A DNA stretch of 64,000 bases, taken from assembly GCF_036588685.1 (NCBI RefSeq), contig NC_086376.1, forward strand, positions 60,783,166 to 60,847,165, given 5' to 3'. Shown in pieces: positions 22,955 to 34,784 of this stretch. How positions within the stretch are numbered: the stretch's first letter is position 1; every line of letters begins with the position of its first letter. The notes under the pieces were generated by a model, which was not told the DNA's origin, made no database searches, and saw nothing but the letters and a program-made list of their open reading frames with translations. This stretch comes from Mytilus trossulus. Its lineage: Eukaryota > Mollusca > Bivalvia > Mytilida > Mytilidae. The position numbers were made by a program, and so were the translations under genes.

Positions 22955-23924
22955 AAAAAAATATTGCTTTTACAACAAAAGGAAGTTTTTAACGACCTTG
23001 ACTGGCTATACAGCCCTTGCACGGTCGGTATTGCTTTTATAATTGTTCATTTCATAATAAATTGAAACCGAGTTTTGTCTATATACCATAAGCACGAGTA
23101 ATAAATTGAGAACAAACATTTTTAAGTCATACCTTGAATTTTAACATATTTATCTCGGTTAGCATCGTTTGAAAGAATTGTTTGAGTCTTTGTTTAATAT
23201 TCAGCAACAATTTTCACAAGAAAACCTTTTAATCATGGCGTAATTCATACTTAAATGTAAAGAACTTTCGAGTTATTTGTACTCATATGTTGATAAGTCA
23301 ATAGTTTATTTCAACTCGTAATAGATTTTGTCAAAAGAACCGTTATTCCGTTGCGTATTCTTAATAATCTGCATGACTTTAATTTGATTCTATGGCCAAA
23401 TTTATTGTATCCGTTAAACAAAAGTGACGAAAGTGATACATCAATTCAAAAGTTAATCAAATGACAGCATCTACCTCCTAATATATGAATTTGGTATTAA
23501 ATGGTATATGAGAAATACAAATGAACCAACACCCCTTGTAAAAGGACTGTTTGTCCGTTATACCTTACCTTTCTGAATTAATATCACGTACGTCCTTTAC
23601 AACTATGAAGATAATAATGCACTGCAGATGTTTTTAATGTAGCATCGTGGCATGTATCTTCATTAAGTGGATGACAATCTAGCTCCACCTATAGGTATGA
23701 TTAGAATAATTAAACAGGACCATATCCGTCTGTTAATTCACTATCATAGGTGTCAAATGACATATTTAATATGATTGTTATAGCATCATAATTACAAATC
23801 TTAGTCTAATATATATATTGACAAGTTATGCGATAATACATTTAGAGGTAATTGTCTTTTATGTGTCTTGCTAATAGTTTTGGTTATCATTGTGGTGATA
23901 TTAAAATTAACGGTACTAATTTTC

Positions 23925-24010
23925 TTGCACCAGATGCGCATTTCGACAATACATGTCTCTTCAGTGATGCTCGTGGCCAAAATATCTGAAATCCAAAGCT
24001 TATATAAAAA
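23925..24010 (-). mobile_element. Second hammerhead-element family, short copy
   Basis: Minus strand reads aagctttggatttcagatat, ttggccacgagcatcactga, then the ribozyme and 'gcaagaaaatt'. It differs from subfamilies A and B outside the catalytic bases. A further partial copy is at 57785-57835. Confidence 0.75.
23927..23970 (-). ncRNA. Type I hammerhead ribozyme, second family, predicted active
   Basis: Stem I GCATCA / TGGTGC is fully paired (one G-U and one A-U change against subfamily A, pairing kept). Core is CTGAAGA (position 7 is free in hammerheads) and GAAA. Stem II is GACA-TGTAT-TGTC, stem III AT-GCGC-AT, cleavage triplet ATC with the scissile bond between 23933 and 23932. Several positions co-vary with subfamilies A/B: stem III C-G to T-A, stem II GTCT/AGAC to GACA/TGTC. 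Confidence 0.85.
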
Positions 24011-24021
24011 GATGTAAATAT

Positions 24022-24420
24022 GTATAAATACTTTGTTTCCTGAAAGAAAATAAAGTACAAATGTACATGTTTGTTAATCTGAATATGATTCTTTTGAAGT
24101 TGTTGTGTTGTTTGATTGCTGACTTTTTTTAATAATTTAGTTCCATACAGTGATAACAATGATAAAGACGAGGTTAAAGGACAGCCACTGACTTATGTCA
24201 CTGATTATGTCAACATTTATATATAAATAATTTGTTTCCTGAAAGAAATTAAAGTACAAATTAATGTACATGTTTGTTAATCTGAATACATATATCTTTT
24301 GAAGCTGTTGTGTTGTTTTATTGCTGTCAAAAATGCTTGTGTTTAAATAATTAAGTTGCATATAGCATTAAAAGAATAAAAACTTGGTCAAAGGGACAGT
24401 CTCTGATTTATGTCACCAAT
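24022..24420. repeat. Tandem duplication of about 199 bp, two diverged units
   Basis: tttgtttcctgaaagaaa occurs at 24032 and 24231; each is followed by taaagtacaaat, gtacatgtttgttaatctga, ttttgaag.tgttgtgttgtt and, later, 'aag..acag.c.ctgatttatgtca'-type blocks. Period about 199. Confidence 0.8.
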
Positions 24421-25159
24421 GCGCAACAATTATTTCGTTTAATGTATATCTATAATGCTCAAACAACCATATACTGCTTTTTAAATATTGTTGAAGTGTT
24501 TGTTTTAAAAACACAACCATCAAAACTTTTTTCTACAGAATTAATACTTTTTGTTTGTTGCATCGGTAAGCAAACTATACCTCCTTGTTCAATATGTGCA
24601 ATGTTATTTTTGACATTGATGATAATTTGTTCTGTCCAAGAATATATTTCAGTGTTGTCCGTAAATCAATATGAAAATGTAATTTGTCCGCATTTAATGA
24701 TTTACTGGTAATAAGAAATGACCAGGAGGTGCTACCGTGACACAGCTGATATATAAAATATACACGTCGTCTAAACGCATCTATATTCAACATACTTGTT
24801 GTACGCTGCTCTCGGGAATGGTTTGGGTAGATACATATTATTTTTGTAATAATTGTTTAATTTTGAGACCTTGAGTTTTTAAAATAATATTGAGTGTAAA
24901 AATTAAAATCAAAATTATTACGAAGTCCGAATTTTTGGGTGAAACGGCGGCATGCTCGTAATTCTGCCCTAGTTGGAAACAAGTACTTTATTTCGCATGG
25001 ATGACGGTTGATGCATAAAAATACAGCAAAAGACCCCGCAGTCGCCCGTATTTTATTTATAGTTCATGCAAACCTCTGTGGTCACAACATTTAAAATTGC
25101 CACAATAATCTCAGAGGAGCAGCTAAATAAGCAATCTGTCTTAGAAGATATACATATAG

Positions 25160-25189
25160 TATCATGGAAGTAATATTACTTCCATGATA
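25160..25189. repeat. Perfect 30-bp palindrome
   Basis: Arms tatcatggaagtaat / attacttccatgata abut without a spacer. On one strand this could form a hairpin. No function can be assigned. Confidence 0.85.
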
Positions 25190-25299
25190 AAATTAACTAA
25201 AATTGAAATAAGCAATGAACTTGATGTATAAAGAAGACACTATTAATGTAGTTTGGGGTTTACTACAACGCATTTGATCAAATGATCCTCTTCGTGTGC

Positions 25300-26189
25300 T
25301 TTTTTGCATCTGCATGAAATACTTGCCACTGAACTTTAAAAAAGCATTGATCGATTTATTTGTAACAGTCATTTATCTGTATGAAATACTTGTCAAGGAA
25401 CTTTAAACAAGCATCTATCAATCAATATGTGTACTAACTATGCTTCTGCATGAAATACTTGCAACTGAACAGTAAATAAAAAGCATTTACCAATCTACAT
25501 GTGTTAGAACTATGCATCTGCATGAAATACTTGCACTGAACTGTAAAAAAGCATTTATCAATCTATTTGTGTATTAGTCTTGCATCTGCATGAAACACTT
25601 GCCACTGAACTGTAAAAAAAGCATTTATCAAACTATTTGTAACAGTCATGCATCTGCATGAAAAACATGCCACTGAACTTTGAACAAGAATCTATCAATA
25701 TATATGTGTAATAAGTATGCATCTGCATGAAATAATTGCCACTGAACTGTAAAAAACATTAACCAATCTATATGTGTAATAACTATTCATATGCATGGAT
25801 TACTTGCCACTGAACTGTAAAAAAAACATTTAACAATCTATTTGTAACAGCCATGCATCTGCATGAAACACTTGTCACTGAACTTTAAACAAGCATCTAT
25901 CAATCAATATGTGTAAGAATTACGCATCTGCATGAAATACTTGCCACTGAACTGTAAAAAAGCAATTATTAATATATTTGTAACAGTCATGCATCTGCAT
26001 AAAACACTTGCCACTGAACTTTAAACAGGCATCTATCCAATATATGTGTAATAAGTATGCATCTGCATGAAATACTTGCCACTGAACCGTAAAACTAAAT
26101 CATTTATCAATCTATTTGTGTAACATTCATGCATTTGCATGAAATACTTGCCAATGAACAGTAAAACAGCATTTATCAATCTATTCGTG
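25300..26189. repeat. 68-bp minisatellite, about 13 units
   Basis: Unit core gcatctgcatgaaatacttg, 'ccactgaactgtaaaaaagc', 'atttatcaatctatttgtgt', 'aacagtcat'. Measured starts 25514, 25582, 25650, 25719, 25787, 25855 give a 68-69 base period. The array is interrupted at 26192 by a transposable element and resumes at 27445. Confidence 0.95.
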
Positions 26190-26192
26190 TAA

Positions 26193-27441
26193 AGCCTCGG
26201 TCACACTTTACCGGATAGCTCGAACGGACGCCTAACGGATAACTTTTTTTCAATCCGTTCATGTCCGTTAGATGTCCGTTCTTATCCGTTAGACGTCCGT
26301 CCATACTCGTTGCATGTCCGTTAACATTTTATACGTCGACGTCCGATGTGTCCGGTGGAAATTTTTGAGCATTTTCAAAACTTTGTTCATCCGTTTTATC
26401 CGGTACGCTTCCGTTAGGTGTCCGTTTTATGCGGTACTCGTCCGTTGGATGTACGTTCGACATCCATTCTGTCCGGTACGTGTCCGTTTCTCGTAAGTTT
26501 TATATCTGGTGTGTGTCCGTTATGCATCCGTTAAGCCTCGGTCACACCTTACCGGATAGCTCGAACGGACGCCTAACGGATAACTTTTTTTCAATCCGTT
26601 CATGTCCGTTAGACGTCCGTTCTTATCCGTTAGTCGTCCGTCCATATCCGTTGCATGGCCGTTAAGCATCCGTTTGATCCGTTGACGTCCGTTCTGTCCG
26701 GAGGAAAATTTTGGGCATGTTCAAAACTTTGAACGGACGTCCAACGGATAAAATTTCCGTTGAACGTCTGTTAGGCGTCCGTTTTGTACGGTACTCGTTC
26801 GTTTAGTATCCGTTACGTGTCCGTTATGCATCAGTTGGAGATCCGGTAGACCAATTCACCAACGGACGTCTACCGGGCGCCTAACGGACGCCTAACGGAT
26901 AAAACGGATGTGAAATGGACATTAACGGAAAGATAACGAATAAAACGGATGCCTACCGGATGTAAAACAGACAAATGCCAATTGAAATTTCGCATGGTTT
27001 ATTGACTTTAATTTTTAGATGGTTTATTGCCTTTAATTATCAGATTATTTTGTTCATCTGTTTTATCCGTTACGCTTCCGTTAGGTGTCCGTTTTATCCG
27101 CTACACGTCCGTTGGATGTATGTTCGACGTCCGTTCTGTCCGTTACGTATCCGTTTCACGTACGTTCAATGTCCGTTGTGTGTCCGTTAGGCATTCGTTA
27201 CATGTCCGTTAGTACACCAACGGACTCCCAACGGATAAAAACTTTGTCAACGGATAACTTTTTTTTATCCGTTAGGCGTCCGTTCGATCTATCCGTTAAG
27301 GTGTGACCAAGGCTTTACACGTCCGTTTTATTCGGTAAGTACATCAACGGACCCAACGGATAACATTTTTGTCAAAGGACAACTTTTATTTTCATCCGTT
27401 AGGCGTCCGTTCCTGCTATCCGGTAAGGTGTGACCGAGGCT
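26193..27441. mobile_element. Outer TIR element (MITE/foldback) with TAA target duplication
   Basis: Left end agcctcggtcacacttta.. at 26193; right end ..taaggtgtgaccgaggct at 27441. The inverted repeat extends to ccggatagc on both sides with one mismatch. TAA at 26190-26192 and 27442-27444; the minisatellite consensus reads gtgTAAcagtcat, so this is an exact insertion with a 3-bp duplication. The interior consists of many copies of 'taacggacg' / 'cgtccgtta' in both directions and has no transposase. Net of the inner copy and its duplicated TTA its length is about 465 bp. A TWA target fits PIF/Harbinger-type non-autonomous elements; this assignment is an inference. Confidence 0.9.
26534..27314. 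mobile_element. Inner copy of the same TIR element, TTA target duplication
   Basis: Left end agcctcggtcacacctta.. at 26534, right end ..taaggtgtgaccaaggct at 27314. Inverted repeats match over about 49 bp with a few mismatches. Flanked by TTA at 26531-26533 and 27315-27317. Removing the element and one TTA restores a continuous tccgttacacgtccg inside the outer element. The interior again holds the 'aacggacg' units plus a single-copy stretch (26960-27050). No ORF with motifs. Confidence 0.9.
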
Positions 27442-27444
27442 TAA

Positions 27445-27531
27445 CAGTCATACATTTGCATGAAATACTTGCCACTGAACTGTAAAACAGCATTTATCCA
27501 TTTATTCGTTTAACAGTCATGCATACCTGGT
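27445..27531. repeat. 68-bp minisatellite, continuation after the element
   Basis: acagtcatacatttgcatga.. and one further unit; ends at gtcatgcatacctggtgg. Confidence 0.9.
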
Positions 27532-29685
27532 GGAAATTATACTAATGCGTTTTGATGATTAAAGTTAGATAGTACATTAGGAATTTTTTACACAATTTTA
27601 TATTTATTGACGGAATAATGTTTTTATTATGTTCAATATATATTATTGCTTAATAAAACTTTGGTGTTATATAACATTTCGCACCGAAGAACATCATTAA
27701 CTTAAGTGATTATATAAAAAAAAATGTATGGTAAGTCGATCTTGTTGGTTTTAAGCTTGAATTCTAAGATCGCAAAAGTATAAAATATTTATCAGATATC
27801 ATCTTAGAGATGTTTCCTGTCGCGACATTAGTCTATAGACATCATTATTACCAGTTTAATGGTTTCTGTCATATTTTGCTTTAGGACTTTAAACTTCTTA
27901 CTTTTCGTGCAAAAGTGCAATAAAAAAAGAAACTGGCAATTCCTCGCATTACCAAAAATATTTTTTGCCAGTAAATGTCTAATACCAAGACGTTAATGTG
28001 GGTAAGCTATCGTTGTTTTTAAGGCATTGATTCTAATTTAATTGTGTAAAAAAACTATGCATAAAATGTCGATTTTATGTCATGTATGTCTAGTTCAACA
28101 CAATTATGGCGTAATAAAAGCATCACAAACAGCATTTGATACAACAATACCCAGATTATTTAACACTATCAATGTAAATAATACAATTTTATAAGGTTGT
28201 ATGCATTACACTATATTTACAATTTCGTTTCAAACACACTCCTTTGTTTCTGAGGGACAATAAATAGTCTACATTCAATTTAAGTTTTGATTAAGAGTAC
28301 TTGCCATATATCTTTATGACCAAACAAAAATACATGATTAAAATACTTAATCAAGACACTCGAAAATAACAGTTGTAGCTAACAAAATAATCTAGCTGCA
28401 AAAAAAAAATCGTTCCTCTCTCTCTATTGTATGTGTTCAATCAAAGAAACATAGAGGCAACACGTGTAAAACGTACTTATGAAGTCTTCTCCATATTACA
28501 ATAAGGGTATACATACAATCTCGATATTATGAATATGCATATAAAACAAACACATTCATTGGCTATTATACAAACTCGTATGATATGTCTTAAGGCAAGA
28601 GAACAGGATCAGAGAAACGACAAAGAAACATATCCGTGATCAACCGTGACCGAAGTATTCGATTAATCTTTAAGTTTTATATTTTCAAGAAATCGAGAGA
28701 AAAAACCTTTACAAAGATCTAAAAGTAAATGATGACTATTTTGATAAATTATGACTTTTGATTCTACTGATGTCCTTAAAGTGATTGACATTTATTTTAC
28801 TTCCGTATAAAGTTGATTGATTCTAGTTATCAGTTGAAAAACCATTGTGTTGTGATAAATATATATGTAATGAAGTGTTAAATGTGTTTTTAATGCGCAT
28901 GCAGGAAGACAATATTTTGAATGCCCTAGTTATGTATTTGTAAAAGTACTTCTACCTAATACACTACAATAGTACAGACGATCATGTATGTTCAAACGAA
29001 TGAATACATTAGTAGTATACAATTACTGTCCTTTTATGATGTAAAAATGAAGTTTTGTCATATGCTTAGAATAAAAAAATATTATTTTTCACTGTAAGAT
29101 AATAGCACTATAGTACCGTAAATTCTATATTTTCAGAAATGGAGTTTAGTGTCTGATATGACTCTTGCTTTCTTCGCTTTCGCCGCCTTCAGACAGCAGT
29201 GTTCATTTCCTCTTTTGCTATAATAGTATTTCCCACCTTGTTGTGTTAGTTTCCATTTTTTTTTCTTGTTTAAAAATAGTCTTGACGAGATTGATAAATA
29301 CTTTCTTGACCGTTTGGAGTTTTCTCTTTTTTTCTAGTTCGCTTCTCCTTTCTTTTAACAGTCACTGGACGTTTACCGGTTGAGCTGAGTCGAGTCAGAT
29401 TTAACGATAAACACACAAGTAGAGTGCGACCGGTCTCCAGACAAATGCTTTTGCAGTCTATGTATTTACCAACAGTTTTTCAATTTACCTAAGGAATTGC
29501 TATCACTGTATATTTATTTTTCAAATTATAGGTAAGACCATTCAATAGGTTTCATTAACATTATTAAAAACAAAAAAAATCATCATTCTTTTCTTTTTAA
29601 TCTTTGAATAATAAAAAGGAAGTCGATGGCAAAAATGGTTTTGTTTAAACTCAAACATTTTTTGAAACATCTGCACTAAGGTCAC
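27532..29685. other. Intergenic, nothing recognised
   Basis: AT-rich. No coding signals, no internal repeat shared with the rest of the window that I could see. Confidence 0.4.
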
Positions 29686-29689
29686 CTTG

Positions 29690-29945
29690 GAATATTCTGA
29701 ACATTCTGTTCATAAAATGTCCTGTATCAAGTCAGGAAAATTGCAGTTGTTATCTTATAGTTCGTTATCTGTGTGTTGTATTGTCGTTTTGGTTTTTTGT
29801 TGCACTTCAGTGTTTCTGTTGTTTCGTTGTTTTACTTTTATAATTGATGTGTTTACCCCAGTTTTAGTTTGTAACCCGGATTTGTTTTTCTCAATCAATT
29901 TTTGACTTTCGAACAGCGGTATACTACTGTTACCTTTATTCATGA
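29690..29945 (+). repeat. Repeat family E, 3' part
   Basis: aatgtcctgtatcaagtcag, gttatcttatagttcgtta, ttagtttgtaacccggattt, gactttcgaacagcggtata, ctactgttacctttatt. Short ORFs here, on both strands, come from the repeat. Confidence 0.8.
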
Positions 29946-30689
29946 TCCAAAATGATAGATTGTTTAAAGCTTTAATCACCCTCGAGTTTAACAACGTCCG
30001 TTTACAACATTTATTAATTGTCATTTTGCGTCTGCATCATCATTTGAATTTAAACATGTCGATGTTTTCCTGAACAAGGAACACGTAATACATTTTCATG
30101 TATGATATTTACCTGTAGTTTTGAGAAGTTACCCTAATTTCTACAACGTTTGAAATTTGAATCTAAAGATATGTTTTACTGGAATTTTATAAGCAATTTT
30201 TCAATCTGTCCGACAACTTATCATTTAGACTGTTTACTGGCACTTGATGTTTATGACAAAATGCATAATAATTTAACCTTGTTGTGAAAAATTTTAATCA
30301 ACAAAATATACGCCGTAATTATAATCGTGTAGACCAAAACATTTTCCAGAACATAAGATGTACATTTGCAAATGGAACGATAAACACTATAGGTCATTTT
30401 ATGCATAATTAAAGTCACGTTTTAAATATTAATTGCATTATTTACTTTTCATTTGTTCATTACATGACACTAGTAAAGCATTTCGTGACAACCTACGCAA
30501 ACAAATGTAAAAATAAGCATGTAACAAAAACTGCGTCATTTGAAATCTAGAAACTCCTAGAAAAAATAATGTTCATTTGGGCATATAATTTTAAATTCCT
30601 TGTTATAGAATTTTAATTGCTTGATATGAAGTAATTAGACTTGATCATGTGCACGTAACGTGACCTTTCATTGTTTATAACTTTCTCAT

Positions 30690-31090
30690 TTGAACTCTGA
30701 TGAATAGTTGTCTCATTGGCAATCATACCACATCTTCTTATTTGTATAAAGGTTATTTCAAACGACCTTCTTAATAAAACAACACATATTATATAACTCA
30801 ATTATGCAATGCCGTGACAGATAGAACAATAGTTGTATTATGATATAAATTACAATCGGTTTCAATTAAAATGTCTTATTATAAAGTATTGAAAATGTCG
30901 TATAAAATGTGCATCGTTCGTATATAATTGAGTGGTGTACGACTTTAATACAAGTGAGCGGTTTAGCTAGCTATAAAACCAGGTTTAATCTACCATTTTC
31001 TACATAAATGAATGCCTGTGCCAAATCAGAAATGGACAGTTGATTCCATTTGTGTATATAAGCTTTTGATTTTGACATTTTAGGAATGAC
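30690..31090 (+). repeat. Fragments of repeat families G (30690-30745) and D (30950-31090)
   Basis: G: gttgtctcattggcaatcat, accacatcttctta. D: ttagctagctataaaaccag, gtttaatctaccattttcta, gaatgcctgtgccaaatcag, 'cttttgattttgacatttta'. Confidence 0.7.
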
Positions 31091-31144
31091 TGTAATATTT
31101 TTCTGTTTCATTAAGAAGGTCGTTTAAAATAACATAAAAAAGTA

Positions 31145-31177
31145 TGGTGCACACTGAATTTGTTAAAGTGTGCACCA
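31145..31177. repeat. Short hairpin
   Basis: tggtgcacact / agtgtgcacca: 11-bp arms with an 11-base loop. No gene next to it; not a credible terminator in this setting. Confidence 0.6.
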
Positions 31178-31179
31178 CG

Positions 31180-32384
31180 TTTTTGATCTTGAGACTAAGT
31201 TAAAAAATCGAAATTTATAGTATCCTGGATAAATCGCATACAATGTATTTCGTATTCAAATTTATGAACATAGATCTTTTTTACACTATGTATGAATGTA
31301 GGTGATCAAGATATTCAATGGAAGCACCCGTATGATACTAGATATACTAGAACAAAAACCATATCAAAGACAATTAGAGATCAAATACTGTATACAATAA
31401 TAGACAGGTGTTTAACCAATATACCAAGCTCTAAATCGAGTATAGAAATGATCTGAATATATTTTAACAGGAACTGGTCTGGACCGTTTGTAATAAGTAG
31501 AATGAGCGTATATAGTGTATGTAAGCTACAGTTAGGTTGTTTATTCATGTCATAATTATTTATACTCGCCTCATGAGATGTCAGTGACTTAAAACATAAA
31601 GAATTAAATTCTGACATTATTTCTTTACGTGATACAATTTCAAATATCCGCAAAACGTGTTTTTCAATGTGAAGTAAACAAAGAAAATGGAAACATATGC
31701 GTTATCTGCAGTTATATATTTAATTTTGGTTAACTCAGGTATCAATTTTGATAATTGAATGAAAGGGTTATGAGATAATATATTGAAAAATACTACTGTT
31801 GTTAGTAAACTTATCGCCTATCAATAATCGAAAACTTTCCTATTCATTGTGAACTTTCAAAACATTGAAACAGTTTGAGAAATGTAAGTACTATGCCTTC
31901 CATATTTTTTTCTTTTTCATATTATTGGGATATATTTCTATTTCAGATTCTTCTTAAATTAAGAAATTGAGATGTTTATGAATGTATTGGAGTTTAGGTG
32001 TTCTCGATAAAGGTTAATCCAGAAAAAAAACGCTTCGTGCATGTACTTAACAAATCTGTAAAGTGTTATCATTGTTTGATTTTGGTATTTTGACGCCAAA
32101 AATTGGATTAATTCACAAACCAAACTAACGGTCAAAACCAAAACGTCGTAGAGCAGAGAAAACCGATCGAAAAAGCAAGAAGACAAAAGCCATACTTCAG
32201 ATCTAAGCAGAACTAATGAACCAAAGGTACGATCGAGTAAAGTTATTTTTTTAATTCCCAAACGAGCAGTTCATTTTATTAACCAATTCAAGTCGATACC
32301 AAAAAAACTAACTGTCTATTTTACTGACTGTTTATAACACAGGTATCGATGACATCTCAAAATTGATTGACCATACAGTTATTT
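31180..32384. other. Intergenic, nothing recognised
   Basis: ORFs of up to 100 codons at 31381-31653 and 31959-32261 show no motif, signal peptide or splice context that would support a gene. Confidence 0.35.
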
Positions 32385-32535
32385 TATTTTGAATTTTTTG
32401 AAATACTAAGGTTTTTCTACCTCAGGCATAGATGACCTTATATAAGCTGTATTTGGCAACACTTTTAGGCATTTTGGTCCTCAAAGCTCTTCAACTTCGT
32501 ACTTTATTTGGCCTTTTTAACTTTTTTGGCTTCGA

Positions 32536-32579
32536 GCGTCACTGATGAGTCTTTTGTAGACGAAACGCGCGTCTGGCGT
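32536..32579 (+). ncRNA. Type I hammerhead ribozyme, dimer copy 1, predicted active
   Basis: Stem I GCGTCA / TGGCGT pairs over six bases (two G-U). Core CTGATGA and GAAA. Stem II GTCT-TTTGT-AGAC. Minimal stem III AC-GCGC-GT. Cleavage triplet GTC at 32571-32573, scissile bond before 32574. Confidence 0.9.
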
Positions 32580-32899
32580 ATATACAAAATCTAGTCCTGG
32601 TATCTATGATGAGTTTATTTACAACCACTGGGTCGATGCCACTGCTGGTGGAGATTTAATCCCCGAGGGTATCACAAGCCCAGTAGTCAGCACTTTTTGT
32701 GCTGACATGCATCGTCATTGATATTTTTATATTTATAAATTTACTGTTAACAAAATTTAGATTTTTTTGAAATACTAAGGTTTTTCTTCCTCAGGCATAG
32801 ATGACCTTAGCTGTATTTGGCAACACTTTTAGGCATTTCGGTCCTCAAAGCTCTTCAACTTCGTACTTTAGTTGGCCTTTTTAACTTTTTTGGCTTCGA

Positions 32900-32943
32900 G
32901 CGTCACTGATGAGTCTTTTGTAGACGAAACGAGCGTCTGGCGT
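32900..32943 (+). ncRNA. Type I hammerhead ribozyme, dimer copy 2, predicted active
   Basis: Same as copy 1 except that the stem III loop is GAGC instead of GCGC (AC-GAGC-GT), which keeps both pairs. Cleavage triplet GTC at 32935-32937, scissile bond before 32938, exactly 364 nt after the first. Confidence 0.9.
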
Positions 32944-32985
32944 ATATACAAAATCTAGTCCTGGTTTCTATGATGAGTTTATTTA

Positions 32986-34580
32986 ATATATATATACTGA
33001 ACAGAAGAATTTCATGATACAACAGCTTCCAGTTTAATTTCAAAGTATTTGTCTAGAATTTTATATCGATTTTGTAAAGGTTTTTTTTTTCATTAGATGC
33101 GAATAATTTTTAGTCATCTTTTTTTTTCTCGTCGTGATTTTCTAGTTCAAACTGGCATTTTTTTTAACTACCATTTTTCACAATTATCCAAACAACGAAA
33201 ATTACCGAGCTTCACAGAAGAAATCAAAGTTATTCATTTTTAATACGACACAATATATAAACAAGAAAAATATATTTCACGGCACTGGATAAAGACTCGA
33301 CTATACAACTGATAGTCAAATAAATTGATAATGTTAATAAGCAAATGTATAGCGCGGTTCGCATTAGAATAAGTAAATATAATAAGCCAAACTATTGACT
33401 ATGTATATGAGCCTGCCGCCAACCCAACGGCCGCCAAAAACCAAAGAACTGTGCTGAACAAAGATATTAAAACAAATTAGTTTTAAATAACATTTAAACA
33501 AAATACAAAAAAAGCTTGTAAATCTAGCATGCAAGAAATAATATCTAGCAAAAACTTAATAATTAACGCAAGCATAGAAGAAACAAAATCAACCATGAAC
33601 TTAAACGTTTCTCCATACAAAAAACCATACCTCAAATGAAACGAGACAGCGCCCAACAGTGTGAGCAATACTCACTGAAAAAGTCCCTTACCTGCAATAA
33701 AATTAAAAATATTAGTACATACTATAAACGATAAATAAACTTCACAAAATCCTACAAATAATATAAATATCACCACTACATATTAAGGACAATATAAACA
33801 AATAGAAAATTCAAACAATACCAATTGTAGTATGGAAGGATAAATATCAACAATAAACTACAATTTTAAAGGAAGAATAGCAGAAACATGAATTCAACCA
33901 TTTCTAATCCTTTAACTCCACTTGAAAAAGATATTTCGAATGACAAATTAACATATCTAAATTAAATGAACAGCTCTTCTTTTAAAATATAAACCTAATT
34001 GCCTTGTACCTTCACAGTTAAGATGTAAACCTTCGTCTTAATAAGCAAATAGTTCTACCTTTGGCTTTCCACAGTTAAAAAAAATATCTATACGAATGAA
34101 TGAATTCTACTTTATAACGCAAACATAAATACAACAAAGCCATTTTAACCTCCTTAATCTCCTGACCCGTTTCCTCAAAATTGGGTCGGGAAGAATACAA
34201 GCCAAAGCAATCACCATAGAAGGAAATAACAATTTAGCAGTAGAAAAAAAGGAGTGACGTCCGAGCAAAAACGGTAAAGACCAAATATACTACTAAGTCA
34301 TTGGTACCGTTAATGTTATTGAAATGCATTAAAGACAGAAACAGATTGTCGGATTTTTCAAGAGTGAACGTTTAGCCTCAACACACGCAAATAATATTTC
34401 CCCGATGTACGAATTTGATTGATGTTATCAATTTGTGTTGGACAATCTAATGAAATTGAAATGATATTTTATAATCCTTGACATTTTGTTCAGTTTAATA
34501 ATGCCGACATGATTTGAAGCCATTAACCTACAACATGCTGTAAAATTGGACAGAACCACAGGAACACAGTTTCATATAGA
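32986..34580. other. Intergenic, nothing firm
   Basis: Contains a GC-richer run at 33400-33440 (gagcctgccgccaacccaac). No gene model can be supported. Confidence 0.35.
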
Positions 34581-34585
34581 TAAGA

Positions 34586-34610
34586 TGTTGTTATCCCGAA
34601 GATAACAACA
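34586..34610. repeat. Short hairpin
   Basis: tgttgttatc / gataacaaca, perfect 10-bp arms with loop ccgaa. Confidence 0.6.
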
Positions 34611-34784
34611 CAGCAATATCTGAAATTACTTAAACACTTGACAGATATATACATGTTTACTAAGCTCAAACATACATTTGGAATATATTAAAAAAATAAA
34701 TAAATTAGTATATGTAGCAAGATGGCAAATGAAACAATTATCTATAAAAAAAAAAACAGGAGAAAATGTGATTAGCTTTATGTC

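Larger units (their letters stand above)
32385..32985 (+). mobile_element. Tandem dimer of hammerhead element, subfamily B (retrozyme-like)
   Basis: Two direct copies of leader-ribozyme-tail. The leader (ttttttgaaatactaaggtt, 'caggcatagatgaccttag', 'ttggcaacacttttaggcat', 'tcaaagctcttcaacttcgt') occurs at about 32388 and 32764; ribozymes at 32536 and 32900. Between the first tail and the second leader lies the spacer also found at 3040-3110 (cccgagggtatcac, ccagtagtcagcac). From cleavage site to cleavage site is 364 nt. Copies differ at few sites. There is no ORF, so it must be non-autonomous. Retrozymes, known in plants and animals, are non-autonomous elements with direct hammerhead repeats whose RNA is cut and circularised. 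This locus has that architecture, but whether long terminal repeats or a target duplication are present cannot be settled here. Confidence 0.85.

Noticed and set aside
25300..26189. CRISPR-like array in the 68-bp repeats
   Set aside because: The whole 68-base unit is repeated with drift and there are no unique spacers; it is a minisatellite.
26314..27306. Overlapping ORFs with repeated RCPFY/VRWMYVR-like residues
   Set aside because: They only translate the cgtccgtt word array of the MITE in different frames.
31145..31177. Hairpin as a rho-independent terminator
   Set aside because: Eukaryotic context and no gene end next to it; probably a small inverted repeat.
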